This document shows positions 1 to 6,361 of a DNA stretch of 21,948 bases, in pieces. The DNA comes from an uncultured Candidatus Saccharibacteria bacterium (lineage in GTDB: Bacteria; Patescibacteria; Saccharimonadia; Saccharimonadales; 2-12-FULL-41-12), in contig CAMLDK010000005.1 of assembly GCA_946478995.1 (NCBI GenBank), forward strand, positions 1 to 21,948. Reading direction: 5' to 3'. The notes below the pieces were generated by a model. That model worked only from the letters and a program-made list of their open reading frames with translations. It was not told the origin of the DNA and ran no database searches. Both the position numbers and the translations under genes were made by a program. Position 1 is the stretch's first letter; each line of letters begins with the position of its first letter.

Positions 1-900
1 CCGCCGAGGATAAAAAAACAGAAGCAATATAAAAGCTTCCGGCTATCCAAAAAGATCAAGAACGTATCGGACAAAAAGCTTCCAGGGATAATAAAACTTG
101 TAAAGTTGAGCCTAACGCCCCTCGCGAAAAATAGAAGCCTATTCTTCGGGTTTATACTGCTGCAATTTATCTTAACCATAGTATTCGTAATTGGTATTGA
201 TTCCGTATATAACTTTTTGTCCGTTAAAGAAAACGCTCAAAATACCTATGCCGAGGCAGACGGCAAATATGCCCAATCTTTTGCCTTGCTGGGCTATGTG
301 ATAGAACTTAGCACGAAAGGAGCAACCGCTAACCTCCAGTTTTTCCTAACGCTGGTTTTCAGCCTGGCAATCATCTGGTCTATAAGACAGGTGTTAGCGG
401 GGGAGCATATAAGGCTGAAACAGGCATTTTATGAGGGAATGTATCCGCTCATACCTTTCCTTTTAGTCATGATGGTTATAGGTCTTCAGCTCATACCGTT
501 TAGCATAGGCAACTTTCTGATAAGTGCGGTTATTTCCGGCGGGCTGGCTGTCAGCGCGGCCGAACAATTCGTCTGGTGGCTTGTTTTCGGTTTGCTCACG
601 CTTCTATCGCTTTACATGTTGATATCATCGATTTTTGCTTTATATATAGTGACTCTGCCGGGTGTGACACCGCTCAAAGCCCTGAGGTCGGCGCGCGGCC
701 TGGTGCTGCATCGAAGAATAAGCATCGGTCTTAGACTATTAGGTCTGCCGGCCTTGGCTATACTGGCGTATATTATAGTGCTGTTGCCGCTTATTCTGAT
801 ATTGCCTATCTTAGCCGTCCCTATATTTGCATTCCTTGGCAGTTTTGGTTTATTTTTTGTCCATAGTTATATCTATAGTTTGTACCGCGAATTATTATGA
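1..900 (+). CDS. Polytopic membrane protein, 5' truncated by the window edge
   Basis: The frame is open without a stop from base 1. The first ATG/GTG/TTG in it is a TTG at 106, but the 35 codons before it encode a plausible basic, amphipathic stretch (Lys/Arg-rich, then KLPGIIKLVKLSLTPL), so the gene most likely starts left of the window. About 299 residues are visible. They hold around six strongly hydrophobic segments separated by short polar loops, and a long extracytoplasmic-type loop after the first one (rich in Asn, Ala and Glu). The layout resembles integral membrane proteins of the glycerophosphodiester phosphodiesterase membrane-domain type, but I see no catalytic motif and do not assign a function. 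Its stop overlaps the ligA start as ATGA (897-900), so the two genes are probably co-transcribed and translationally coupled. Confidence 0.75.
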   Translation, partial: PPRIKKQKQYKSFRLSKKIKNVSDKKLPGIIKLVKLSLTPLAKNRSLFFGFILLQFILTIVFVIGIDSVYNFLSVKENAQNTYAEADGKYAQSFALLGYVIELSTKGATANLQFFLTLVFSLAIIWSIRQVLAGEHIRLKQAFYEGMYPLIPFLLVMMVIGLQLIPFSIGNFLISAVISGGLAVSAAEQFVWWLVFGLLTLLSLYMLISSIFALYIVTLPGVTPLKALRSARGLVLHRRISIGLRLLGLPALAILAYIIVLLPLILILPILAVPIFAFLGSFGLFFVHSYIYSLYRELL

Positions 901-2909
901 GCAAAGAAAAGATCAAAGACCGGATGGAAAAACTGGCCGACCAGATAGATGAGTATAGGTACCGCTATCATGTGCTTGATGATCCTATGGTAACCGATGA
1001 AATATACGATTCGCTAACCAAGGAGCTTCGGAAGCTTGAAGAACAGTATCCGGATTTAGCTTCTTCGGACTCGCCAACCCAACGTGTCGGCGGAAAACCT
1101 CTTGATAAGTTTGTCTCAGCGCCACATTCCCGGCCGATGCTCAGCTTGAACGACGCTTTTGAGCTTGAAGAAGTAAGAGCATGGATCAACAGGACGGAAA
1201 AGCTATTGCCGGGAGCGAAGATTGATTATCATGTGGATCTGAAAATGGATGGACTGGCCTGCGCGCTGATATATGAGAACGGACGTTTAGTGAGAGCGCT
1301 TACGAGAGGCGACGGCCGCGTCGGGGAAGACGTCACCCAGAATGTCCGGACCATAAAATCAATCCCCTTGAAATTCCGTCAGGATAAATCTATTTCATCG
1401 TACTATTACAGTAATACGATTGAACTCCGGGGAGAGATACTCCTATATAAAAAAGATTTCGAAGCCATAAATGCTGAAAGAGAAGAGAAAAACTTGCCGA
1501 AATTCATGAACCCGAGGAACACGGCCGCCGGGACGGTGCGTCAGCTTGACCCGGCACTGGTAGCGGCCAGGCCGCTTAAGTTCCATGCCTGGAGTTTGCT
1601 TGATGACAAGCTAAAGACAAAGACCGAGGAATATGACTTGGCTAATAAACTGGGCTTCATAGTAAATCCTCAGGCCGAAAGAGCCTCCGGGTTAAAAGAT
1701 ATCGCCCGCATCGTAAAAAAATGGGATCGAAAAAGAGAAGGACTGAAATTCAATACGGACGGACTGGTAATAACCGTCAACGATAAGAGTCTGTACAAAA
1801 GGCTTGGTTCGGTCGGCAAGGCTCCGCGAGGAGCTGTCGCCTATAAATATCCGCCGGAGCAGGCTACGTCAAAAGTTAAAGATATATTTGTTTCCATCGG
1901 GCGGACAGGATCGGCAACTCCCGTAGCCATGCTTGAACCGGTGGTGATAGCCGGAAGTTTAGTCCAGATGGCTACCCTTCATAATGAAGGTGAAGTAGCG
2001 AGAAAAGACATAAGGATCGGCGACACCGTGGCTGTGCACAAGGCCGGCGATATAATACCGGAAGTTATCGAACCGATGATAAAGTTGCGCGACGGTTCTG
2101 AAAAAAAATTCAAAATGCCCAAGAAATGTCCCGAGTGCCAAACGGATCTGGTTAAAGTAAAAGAAGAAGACGCGGTCTGGCGGTGTCCTAACAGCAGCTG
2201 TCCGGCCCGCTTGGCGAATCAGCTCAAACATTATGCCAGCAAAAGCGCGCTGGATATCGAGGGTATGGGAGAAAAGAACGTAGAGCTGCTACTTGATAAG
2301 GGTCTGATTCAAAACGCCGCAGACATGTACCGCCTGAAGCCTGAGCAACTTCAGGGCTTGGAACGCTTCGCTGATTTATCGGCAAATAAATTAGTCAAAG
2401 CCGTGGAAGCTAAGAAAAACCCCGAACTTCATCGATTTATATATGCTCTAGGCATACGACACATAGGAGCCCAGACGGCAGTTGATCTAGCGAACCGCTA
2501 TAAAGAATTTGAGGAACTGGAAAAGGCAACCATAGATGATCTTCAGCAGGTGGAAGGCGTAGGACAAGTAGTGGCCGAATCGCTTGTGGCATGGTTTGAA
2601 AATCCGGCAAACCAGAAACTCTTAGATGATTTTAAAGATGTCGGGGTCCTGCCGAAGAAAGTTCATGTCCAGCAGAGCGGTATCACCGGCAAAAAATTCG
2701 TTGTAACCGGTTCACTTGATTCAATGGGCAGGGACGAAGCAGCGGAACTTATCAGGTCCAAGGGCGGTGTTTTCCAGTCAAGCGTAGGAAAAGATACGGA
2801 CTATTTGGCCGCCGGGGAAAACGTCGGTTCAAGCAAGCTGGAAAAAGCAAAAAAATACGGCACAAAAATAATAGACGAAAAAGAATTACTGGAACTTCTG
2901 GATTCTTAA
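897..2909 (+). CDS. ligA: NAD+-dependent DNA ligase LigA
   Basis: Seals nicks in duplex DNA during replication and repair, using NAD+ as AMP donor. At 670 residues it is full length, with all family domains in order: N-terminal Ia domain with YxxxD-type NAD+-binding residues (about 20-40), adenylation domain with the KxDG motif (nucleophile K116 in LKMDG), the RGE and TDGL/V motifs (178-180, 287-291), OB domain, a Cys4 zinc finger (C411, C414, C430, C435), helix-hairpin-helix repeats (about 450-565) and a C-terminal BRCT domain (about 594-670). The residue two before the nucleophile is Asp114, where LigA proteins normally have Glu. ATG at 897 overlaps the upstream stop by four bases; there is no clear Shine-Dalgarno, consistent with coupling. 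Identification is secure. Confidence 0.98.
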   Translation: MSKEKIKDRMEKLADQIDEYRYRYHVLDDPMVTDEIYDSLTKELRKLEEQYPDLASSDSPTQRVGGKPLDKFVSAPHSRPMLSLNDAFELEEVRAWINRTEKLLPGAKIDYHVDLKMDGLACALIYENGRLVRALTRGDGRVGEDVTQNVRTIKSIPLKFRQDKSISSYYYSNTIELRGEILLYKKDFEAINAEREEKNLPKFMNPRNTAAGTVRQLDPALVAARPLKFHAWSLLDDKLKTKTEEYDLANKLGFIVNPQAERASGLKDIARIVKKWDRKREGLKFNTDGLVITVNDKSLYKRLGSVGKAPRGAVAYKYPPEQATSKVKDIFVSIGRTGSATPVAMLEPVVIAGSLVQMATLHNEGEVARKDIRIGDTVAVHKAGDIIPEVIEPMIKLRDGSEKKFKMPKKCPECQTDLVKVKEEDAVWRCPNSSCPARLANQLKHYASKSALDIEGMGEKNVELLLDKGLIQNAADMYRLKPEQLQGLERFADLSANKLVKAVEAKKNPELHRFIYALGIRHIGAQTAVDLANRYKEFEELEKATIDDLQQVEGVGQVVAESLVAWFENPANQKLLDDFKDVGVLPKKVHVQQSGITGKKFVVTGSLDSMGRDEAAELIRSKGGVFQSSVGKDTDYLAAGENVGSSKLEKAKKYGTKIIDEKELLELLDS

Positions 2910-2931
2910 AAATTAGCATATGCTTTATAAT
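2903..2931 (+). promoter_or_regulatory. Promoter of the candidate small RNA downstream of ligA
   Basis: A perfect -10 hexamer TATAAT lies at 2926-2931, 17 nt after a weak -35 (TTCTTA, 2903-2908) that overlaps the ligA stop codon. The predicted start is about 2937-2939, directly ahead of the paired region at 2943. The -10 match is read from the sequence; activity is inferred. Confidence 0.55.
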
Positions 2932-2937
2932 AAATAT

Positions 2938-3040
2938 GCAATCGTGCGCAAGCGGCGCGTAAAACAAAAATATCAAAAATAAAATGCCCGCCGCAGGGTG
3001 GGCGCGCACGAGAAGCTCCCCGGTCAAACGGGGAGCTTTT
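2938..3040 (+). ncRNA. Candidate structured small RNA, about 103 nt
   Basis: Between ligA and tRNA-Ala a TATAAT promoter is followed by a paired region and a strong intrinsic terminator, with no credible ORF. An outer 7-bp helix is perfect: 2943-2949 with 3004-3010 (CGTGCGC/GCGCACG). Inside it two helices compete for the same bases. One is 2952-2957 with 2989-2994 (GCGGCG/CGCCGC), enclosing a 31-nt A-rich loop. The other is 2986-2992 with 2997-3003 (one G-T pair), stacking directly on the outer helix and leaving the A-rich strand unpaired. The transcript ends in the hairpin at 3013-3038. It lacks the GGAA tetraloop and asymmetric loop of SRP RNA and is too short for 6S RNA, so I cannot name a family. 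It could instead be a structured ligA 3' UTR. Confidence 0.5.
3013..3040 (+). terminator. Rho-independent terminator after ligA / small RNA
   Basis: A perfect 10-bp stem (AAGCTCCCCG at 3013-3022, CGGGGAGCTT at 3029-3038) with a six-base loop GTCAAA runs into TTTT (3037-3040). This is a strong intrinsic terminator for transcripts from ligA or the small RNA, insulating them from the tRNA gene. The U-tract abuts the tRNA's own -10 element. Confidence 0.9.
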
Positions 3041-3041
3041 A

Positions 3042-3050
3042 TGTTAAAAT
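3042..3050 (+). promoter_or_regulatory. Extended -10 promoter of tRNA-Ala
   Basis: TG (3042-3043), one base, then TAAAAT (3045-3050) forms an extended -10 immediately after the terminator. No -35 is recognisable because that position lies inside the terminator stem. The predicted start near 3057 gives a short 5' leader of about 17 nt before the mature tRNA at 3075. Confidence 0.55.
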
Positions 3051-3074
3051 CTGTAAGGTAAACTTAGCAGGCGT

Positions 3075-3151
3075 GGGGATATAGCTCAGTTGATTAGAGC
3101 GCATCGCTGGCAGCGATGAGGTCGAGGGTTTGAGTCCCTCTATCTCCACCA
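3075..3151 (+). tRNA. tRNA-Ala (anticodon GGC)
   Basis: A complete 77-nt cloverleaf with CCA encoded (3149-3151). The acceptor stem GGGGATA/TATCTCC contains the G3:U70 wobble that defines alanine tRNAs. D stem GCTC/GAGC (3084-3087, 3097-3100). Anticodon stem CATCG/CGATG around loop CTGGCAG, anticodon GGC at 3109-3111, reading GCC and GCU. T stem GAGGG/CCCTC. Tertiary pairs U8:A14, G15:C48, G18:U55 and U54:A58 are all possible. Position 19 is A (3093) and position 56 is U (3131), replacing the nearly universal G19:C56 elbow pair with A19:U56. It has its own promoter and stands alone between ligA and an unrelated gene. Confidence 0.97.
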
Positions 3152-3170
3152 CAATAATTCAAGTTCATTC

Positions 3171-3179
3171 TGATATAAT
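3171..3179 (+). promoter_or_regulatory. Extended -10 promoter of the exported protein gene
   Basis: TG + A + TATAAT (3171-3179) is a consensus extended -10. The predicted start near 3186 leaves a leader of about 30 nt before ATG 3215 with only a distant AAGGG (3195-3199). A second, weaker hexamer TAAAGT (3203-3208) ends exactly 6 nt before the ATG and could give a leaderless message. Confidence 0.55.
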
Positions 3180-3214
3180 GAGTTGAAATAATACAAGGGT
3201 TTTAAAGTAATTTT

Positions 3215-4108
3215 ATGGCAAAGATTAATAAAAAAGTTTCAGTTGTAGTTTTCGGGGTAATTTTAGCGGCAGGGCTGATAGCAGCCGGCTGGCTTACGTG
3301 GAGTAAGGTCATAGCCGATCCGGACAGGGTATTATCCGACGCTTTGGATAACAGTTTGAAAACGCCCAGTATTACTAGAGAGGTTGCTCAGAATCAAGGT
3401 TCCAGCGGTGTTTCCCAGGTATCGTACATATCTTTTAGGCAGCCTGACCCCAACGCAAATACTAAAACTACTATATACCAGGCGACAAACAACAATACTA
3501 CTGCTTCAGTACAAACCGAAACAATCGGAACTAACACCTCGGATTATGTAAGATATACGGCTATAAAAGAAGCTGGAGGTGAAGATGGGACCGGTGGCCT
3601 GGGGGACTTGATCGGAACATGGGCCAAACGCAGCGATTCAAGCGATAGTTCAATGCCGGGAGAGGGCCTCACTTTCTTTAATGAAGGGCTATTCAGCATA
3701 ATTCCCTTCGGTAATCTGGATAAGCAGGCCCGGGAAACTCTACTTGGCTTGATGAACGAGAAGAATTTATACAAATACACTTCCGCCGAAAAGAAATTTG
3801 AAAATAACAGGCTGGTTTATGTATATAGCCTCAATATAAATCCAACTGATCTGGTGGAAGTTCTGCGCAGCTATATGCAGCTGTCCGGCAATGGAGACGC
3901 GGCCCAGCTTGACCCGGCTGAATATGAAGGCGCACCGCCAATAGCTATAAGAGCTACCGTGGACGTGCTGAGCAGACAAGTGGTTTCTATAGAATATCCG
4001 CAGGGACGGCTAGAGAATTACAGCGGATATGGTCTTTACCGGCCCGTTAATTTGCCTACAGAAACTATCCCTATAGAACAGCTGCAGCAGAGAGTCCGGC
4101 AAGGCTAA
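3215..4108 (+). CDS. Membrane-anchored extracytoplasmic protein of unknown function
   Basis: A 297-residue protein with a positively charged start (MAKINKK) followed by one hydrophobic segment (about 8-29), most likely an uncleaved signal anchor. There is no Cys for lipidation after it. The remaining 265 or so residues are polar, rich in Asn, Thr, Ser, Gly and Gln, with a central Gly/Asp/Ser-rich stretch (about 120-150) and a C-terminal part of alternating hydrophobic strands (VYVYSLNINPTDL, IAIRATVDVLSRQVVSIEYP), which suggests a beta-rich domain outside the cell. I recognise no catalytic motif and give no function. It has its own promoter after tRNA-Ala and is followed 36 nt later by the hydrolase gene, which has a separate -10. 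Alternatives are a lipoprotein-like carrier or wall-associated protein; neither can be shown here. Confidence 0.85.
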   Translation: MAKINKKVSVVVFGVILAAGLIAAGWLTWSKVIADPDRVLSDALDNSLKTPSITREVAQNQGSSGVSQVSYISFRQPDPNANTKTTIYQATNNNTTASVQTETIGTNTSDYVRYTAIKEAGGEDGTGGLGDLIGTWAKRSDSSDSSMPGEGLTFFNEGLFSIIPFGNLDKQARETLLGLMNEKNLYKYTSAEKKFENNRLVYVYSLNINPTDLVEVLRSYMQLSGNGDAAQLDPAEYEGAPPIAIRATVDVLSRQVVSIEYPQGRLENYSGYGLYRPVNLPTETIPIEQLQQRVRQG

Positions 4109-4128
4109 GCCTGCTTATAGATAAGTAG

Positions 4129-4134
4129 TATACT
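4129..4134 (+). promoter_or_regulatory. -10 element of the alpha/beta hydrolase operon
   Basis: TATACT (4129-4134) ends 10 nt before ATG 4145. A start at 4141-4142 would leave a leader of only 3-4 nt. There is no TG extension and no clear -35, and no Shine-Dalgarno fits in the space. Confidence 0.4.
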
Positions 4135-4144
4135 AGCTAAAGTT

Positions 4145-4897
4145 ATGCAGGTTATCGTTGATCATATATTAACTTCGTATAAAAAGTACGGCTCAGGACA
4201 AAAAGTCATCCTATTTCTGCACGGCTGGGGTGATTCGATCAAAAGCTTCGAATTACTGAATGATTTTCCTGCGGATAAATACACATCTATATATCTGGAT
4301 TTACCCGGTTTCGGCGGAAGCGCCCGCCCGCCCTTAAGCTGGGGCCTGCCTGAATATGGCCGGTTCGTCGGCAATTTCCTTCAGAAGATAGATGTAAAGC
4401 CATACGCGGTTGTCGGCCACTCGAACGGCGGCGCCATAGCGATCTTTTCCACCAGCTCAAAAATAATCGAGCCGAAAAGACTTGTTCTTATAGGATCCTC
4501 AGGGATTCGCAGTACGGCTTCGGCTAAAAAAATGATCTATAAAATTTTGGCAAAGATAGCTAAATTTTTAATTCGTGTTCTACCTAAGCATATTCAGGAC
4601 AGAATAAAGAAGAGGCTCTATACGAAAATAGGTTCGGATTATATGGTCGCCGAGGAGCTTCAGGATATATTTAAACGGGTTGTCAGTTATGATGTCCTGA
4701 AAAACGCGGCTCAAATCAAAATACCGTCGCTTTTAATCTACGGATCGGATGATTACGTTACTCCTGTCTGGCAGGCAAAAAAACTGGCCGGAGCCGTCAA
4801 AGGCTCTAAGCTGGAAATTATTGAGGGTGCAGAGCATTTCCCGCATAAGGACCAACCCGAAACAGTAAAAAAACTTATGGAGGAATTCCTGGCGTGA
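4145..4897 (+). CDS. Alpha/beta-fold hydrolase
   Basis: A 250-residue cytoplasmic serine hydrolase of the alpha/beta-hydrolase_1 (Abhydrolase) family. Visible motifs: oxyanion-hole HGWG (H26-G29) after strand VILFL; nucleophile elbow GHSNGG with Ser93; acid Asp203 in YGSDDYVTP; His231 in EGAEHFPH. A basic, helical lid region lies at about 125-165. Length and layout match family members such as epoxide hydrolases, esterases and C-C hydrolases, but the substrate cannot be read from the sequence. Its stop overlaps the GTG start of the MurF-like gene (GTGA, 4894-4897), and a GGAGG inside its last codons serves that gene, so the two are an operon. The neighbourhood hints at a role near envelope metabolism; this is inference. 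Confidence 0.93.
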   Translation: MQVIVDHILTSYKKYGSGQKVILFLHGWGDSIKSFELLNDFPADKYTSIYLDLPGFGGSARPPLSWGLPEYGRFVGNFLQKIDVKPYAVVGHSNGGAIAIFSTSSKIIEPKRLVLIGSSGIRSTASAKKMIYKILAKIAKFLIRVLPKHIQDRIKKRLYTKIGSDYMVAEELQDIFKRVVSYDVLKNAAQIKIPSLLIYGSDDYVTPVWQAKKLAGAVKGSKLEIIEGAEHFPHKDQPETVKKLMEEFLA

Positions 4898-6303
4898 GAA
4901 CTTTATTATCATATTTTCACCCAAAAATGCCCGTATTTTTAGTATATATGCTGCAGCAGGTTCAATACGACCCGGGCAAGCTAGTTGACTGGCTTCTTCG
5001 AAGACCGGACCTTAGCAGGGTAAATTATCGCCGGGAGCTGACTTGGACTAAAAAAGCCAAATTATTGGTCTGGTTCAACTATTTAGTCTTAATATTATTA
5101 TTTTTACTGTTATTTTATGCGGCTAAAGCTTCTTTAACGTATTTAACGTTTATTTTATTAGTTCCTTTTGTAACCATTGCATTGTTTTGCCTATTGGTGG
5201 CGATTGCCTGGAGATTTATCGAAAAGCCCGCTAGAGAAGCAAAAATCAAGCGGGCAGAAAAGATTTTTTCCTCGCATAAAGGTGTAAAAATAGCGATCGC
5301 CGGCAGTTTCGGCAAAACTACCATGAAAGAACTTCTTTACACTATTTTGTCCGAGGGCAAGAGAGTAGCAAAAACGCCGGGTAATAAGAATGTACCTATA
5401 AGCCACGCTGCGTTCGCATCGTCCTTAGATGGAAACGAAGAAATCTTGCTGGTCGAATATGGCGAGGCGGAACCGGGAGATATCCTGAAATTTGCTGAAA
5501 ACACGCACCCGGATATAGGGATAGTCACCGGCCTCGCGCCGAACCACCTAGACGGCTATAAGACTCTTGAGGCCGTAGCCAAAGACCTTTTCAGCCTCAA
5601 GGGCTATCTGCTTAAAAAACCATTTTATGTCAATACTGAGTCGGAAGTCGTCAAACCTTACCTTAGCCAAGGCTGCCTTACATACAATCAATATGGCGTT
5701 GACGGCTGGAAGATCAGCAAGATCAAAATAAGTGTCGATAACACTTCTTTTATGATGCAAAAAGGAGCCGAACTTATAAAAGTAGACAGCGGCTTAATTG
5801 GCCGGCATCAGGTGGGTCCCCTTGCTTTAGCGGTTGTACTGGCACATAGGCTTGGCCTTGCTACCAAGCGGATAGAAGCGGGCCTGGCTAAGACAAGACC
5901 GTTTGACCACAGGATGCAGCCGCGGAAAGTTGCTGACAGCTGGATCATCGACGACACTTATAACGGCAACATCGAAGGAGTGTTGGCTGGACTTGATTTT
6001 TTAAAATCTGTCCAGTCCAAACGCAAGATATACGTAACGCCCGGTCTGGTTGATCAAGGAGCGGAAACGCAGCGGGTCCATATAGAGATCGGAGCGGCTA
6101 TTGCGACGGCTAAGCCTGATAAGGTCGTATTGATGAAAAATTCAACAACCGGCTATATAGAGGAAGGCATGCTAGCCGGAGGATACAAAGGTTCTATTGA
6201 GATCCGTGATGATCCTTTGAATTTTTACAGTAACATCGAACATTATCTTGCGGCCGGAGACTTATGGCTGCTTCAGAATGACTGGCCTGACAACTATAGC
6301 TGA
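4894..6303 (+). CDS. Membrane-anchored MurF-like Mur ligase
   Basis: A 469-residue protein of the Mur ligase family (MurF type joins D-Ala-D-Ala to the UDP-MurNAc-peptide using ATP). Instead of the usual soluble N-terminal UDP-binding domain it has about 125 residues with two hydrophobic helices (about 57-77 and 81-106) flanked by basic segments. Then follow the ATP P-loop GSFGKTT (137-143), the central-domain motif TGLAPNHLDGY (212-222), HRMQ (339-342), DDTYNGN (353-359, the MurF DDxYNANP site) and a C-terminal domain. The C-terminus reads LLQNDWPDNYS, where classical MurF has an LLKGSR-type motif. The start is GTG at 4894, overlapping the hydrolase stop, with Shine-Dalgarno GGAGG 10 nt upstream (4879-4883). 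The Ddl gene next door supports a wall-precursor role. Exact substrate is unknown. Confidence 0.88.
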   Translation: MRTLLSYFHPKMPVFLVYMLQQVQYDPGKLVDWLLRRPDLSRVNYRRELTWTKKAKLLVWFNYLVLILLFLLLFYAAKASLTYLTFILLVPFVTIALFCLLVAIAWRFIEKPAREAKIKRAEKIFSSHKGVKIAIAGSFGKTTMKELLYTILSEGKRVAKTPGNKNVPISHAAFASSLDGNEEILLVEYGEAEPGDILKFAENTHPDIGIVTGLAPNHLDGYKTLEAVAKDLFSLKGYLLKKPFYVNTESEVVKPYLSQGCLTYNQYGVDGWKISKIKISVDNTSFMMQKGAELIKVDSGLIGRHQVGPLALAVVLAHRLGLATKRIEAGLAKTRPFDHRMQPRKVADSWIIDDTYNGNIEGVLAGLDFLKSVQSKRKIYVTPGLVDQGAETQRVHIEIGAAIATAKPDKVVLMKNSTTGYIEEGMLAGGYKGSIEIRDDPLNFYSNIEHYLAAGDLWLLQNDWPDNYS

Positions 6304-6312
6304 CGCTAATTG

Positions 6313-6329
6313 TATACGTTAATCGTATA
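6313..6329. repeat. Perfect 6-bp inverted repeat upstream of ddl
   Basis: TATACG (6313-6318) and CGTATA (6324-6329) are perfect inverted arms with a five-base AT spacer TTAAT. The centre is about 41 bp upstream of the predicted ddl transcription start, where the -35 would lie. It may be an operator or activator site, or a weak hairpin at the end of the upstream operon. Confidence 0.4.
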
Positions 6330-6346
6330 TTGGAATTGCTGGTCCG

Positions 6347-6355
6347 TGATATAGT
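6347..6355 (+). promoter_or_regulatory. Extended -10 promoter giving a leaderless ddl mRNA
   Basis: TG + A + TATAGT (6347-6355) ends exactly 6 nt before ATG 6362, so transcription should begin at or next to the A of the start codon. There is no room for a Shine-Dalgarno and no good -35. Confidence 0.65.
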
Positions 6356-6361
6356 GAAAAT

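Noticed and set aside
106..108. TTG at 106 as the start of the left-edge gene
   Set aside because: The frame is open to base 1 and the upstream codons encode a plausible basic N-terminal part, so the gene is more likely truncated by the window.
2936..2962. Eight-codon leader peptide (ATG at 2936) before the terminator
   Set aside because: The -10 ends only 4 nt upstream, there is no repeated codon bias, and its bases are in the outer helix; structured RNA is the simpler reading.
2938..3040. SRP (4.5S) RNA or 6S RNA identity for the small RNA
   Set aside because: The conserved SRP apical loop (GGAA tetraloop, AGCAG asymmetric loop) is missing, and the length and shape do not suit 6S RNA.
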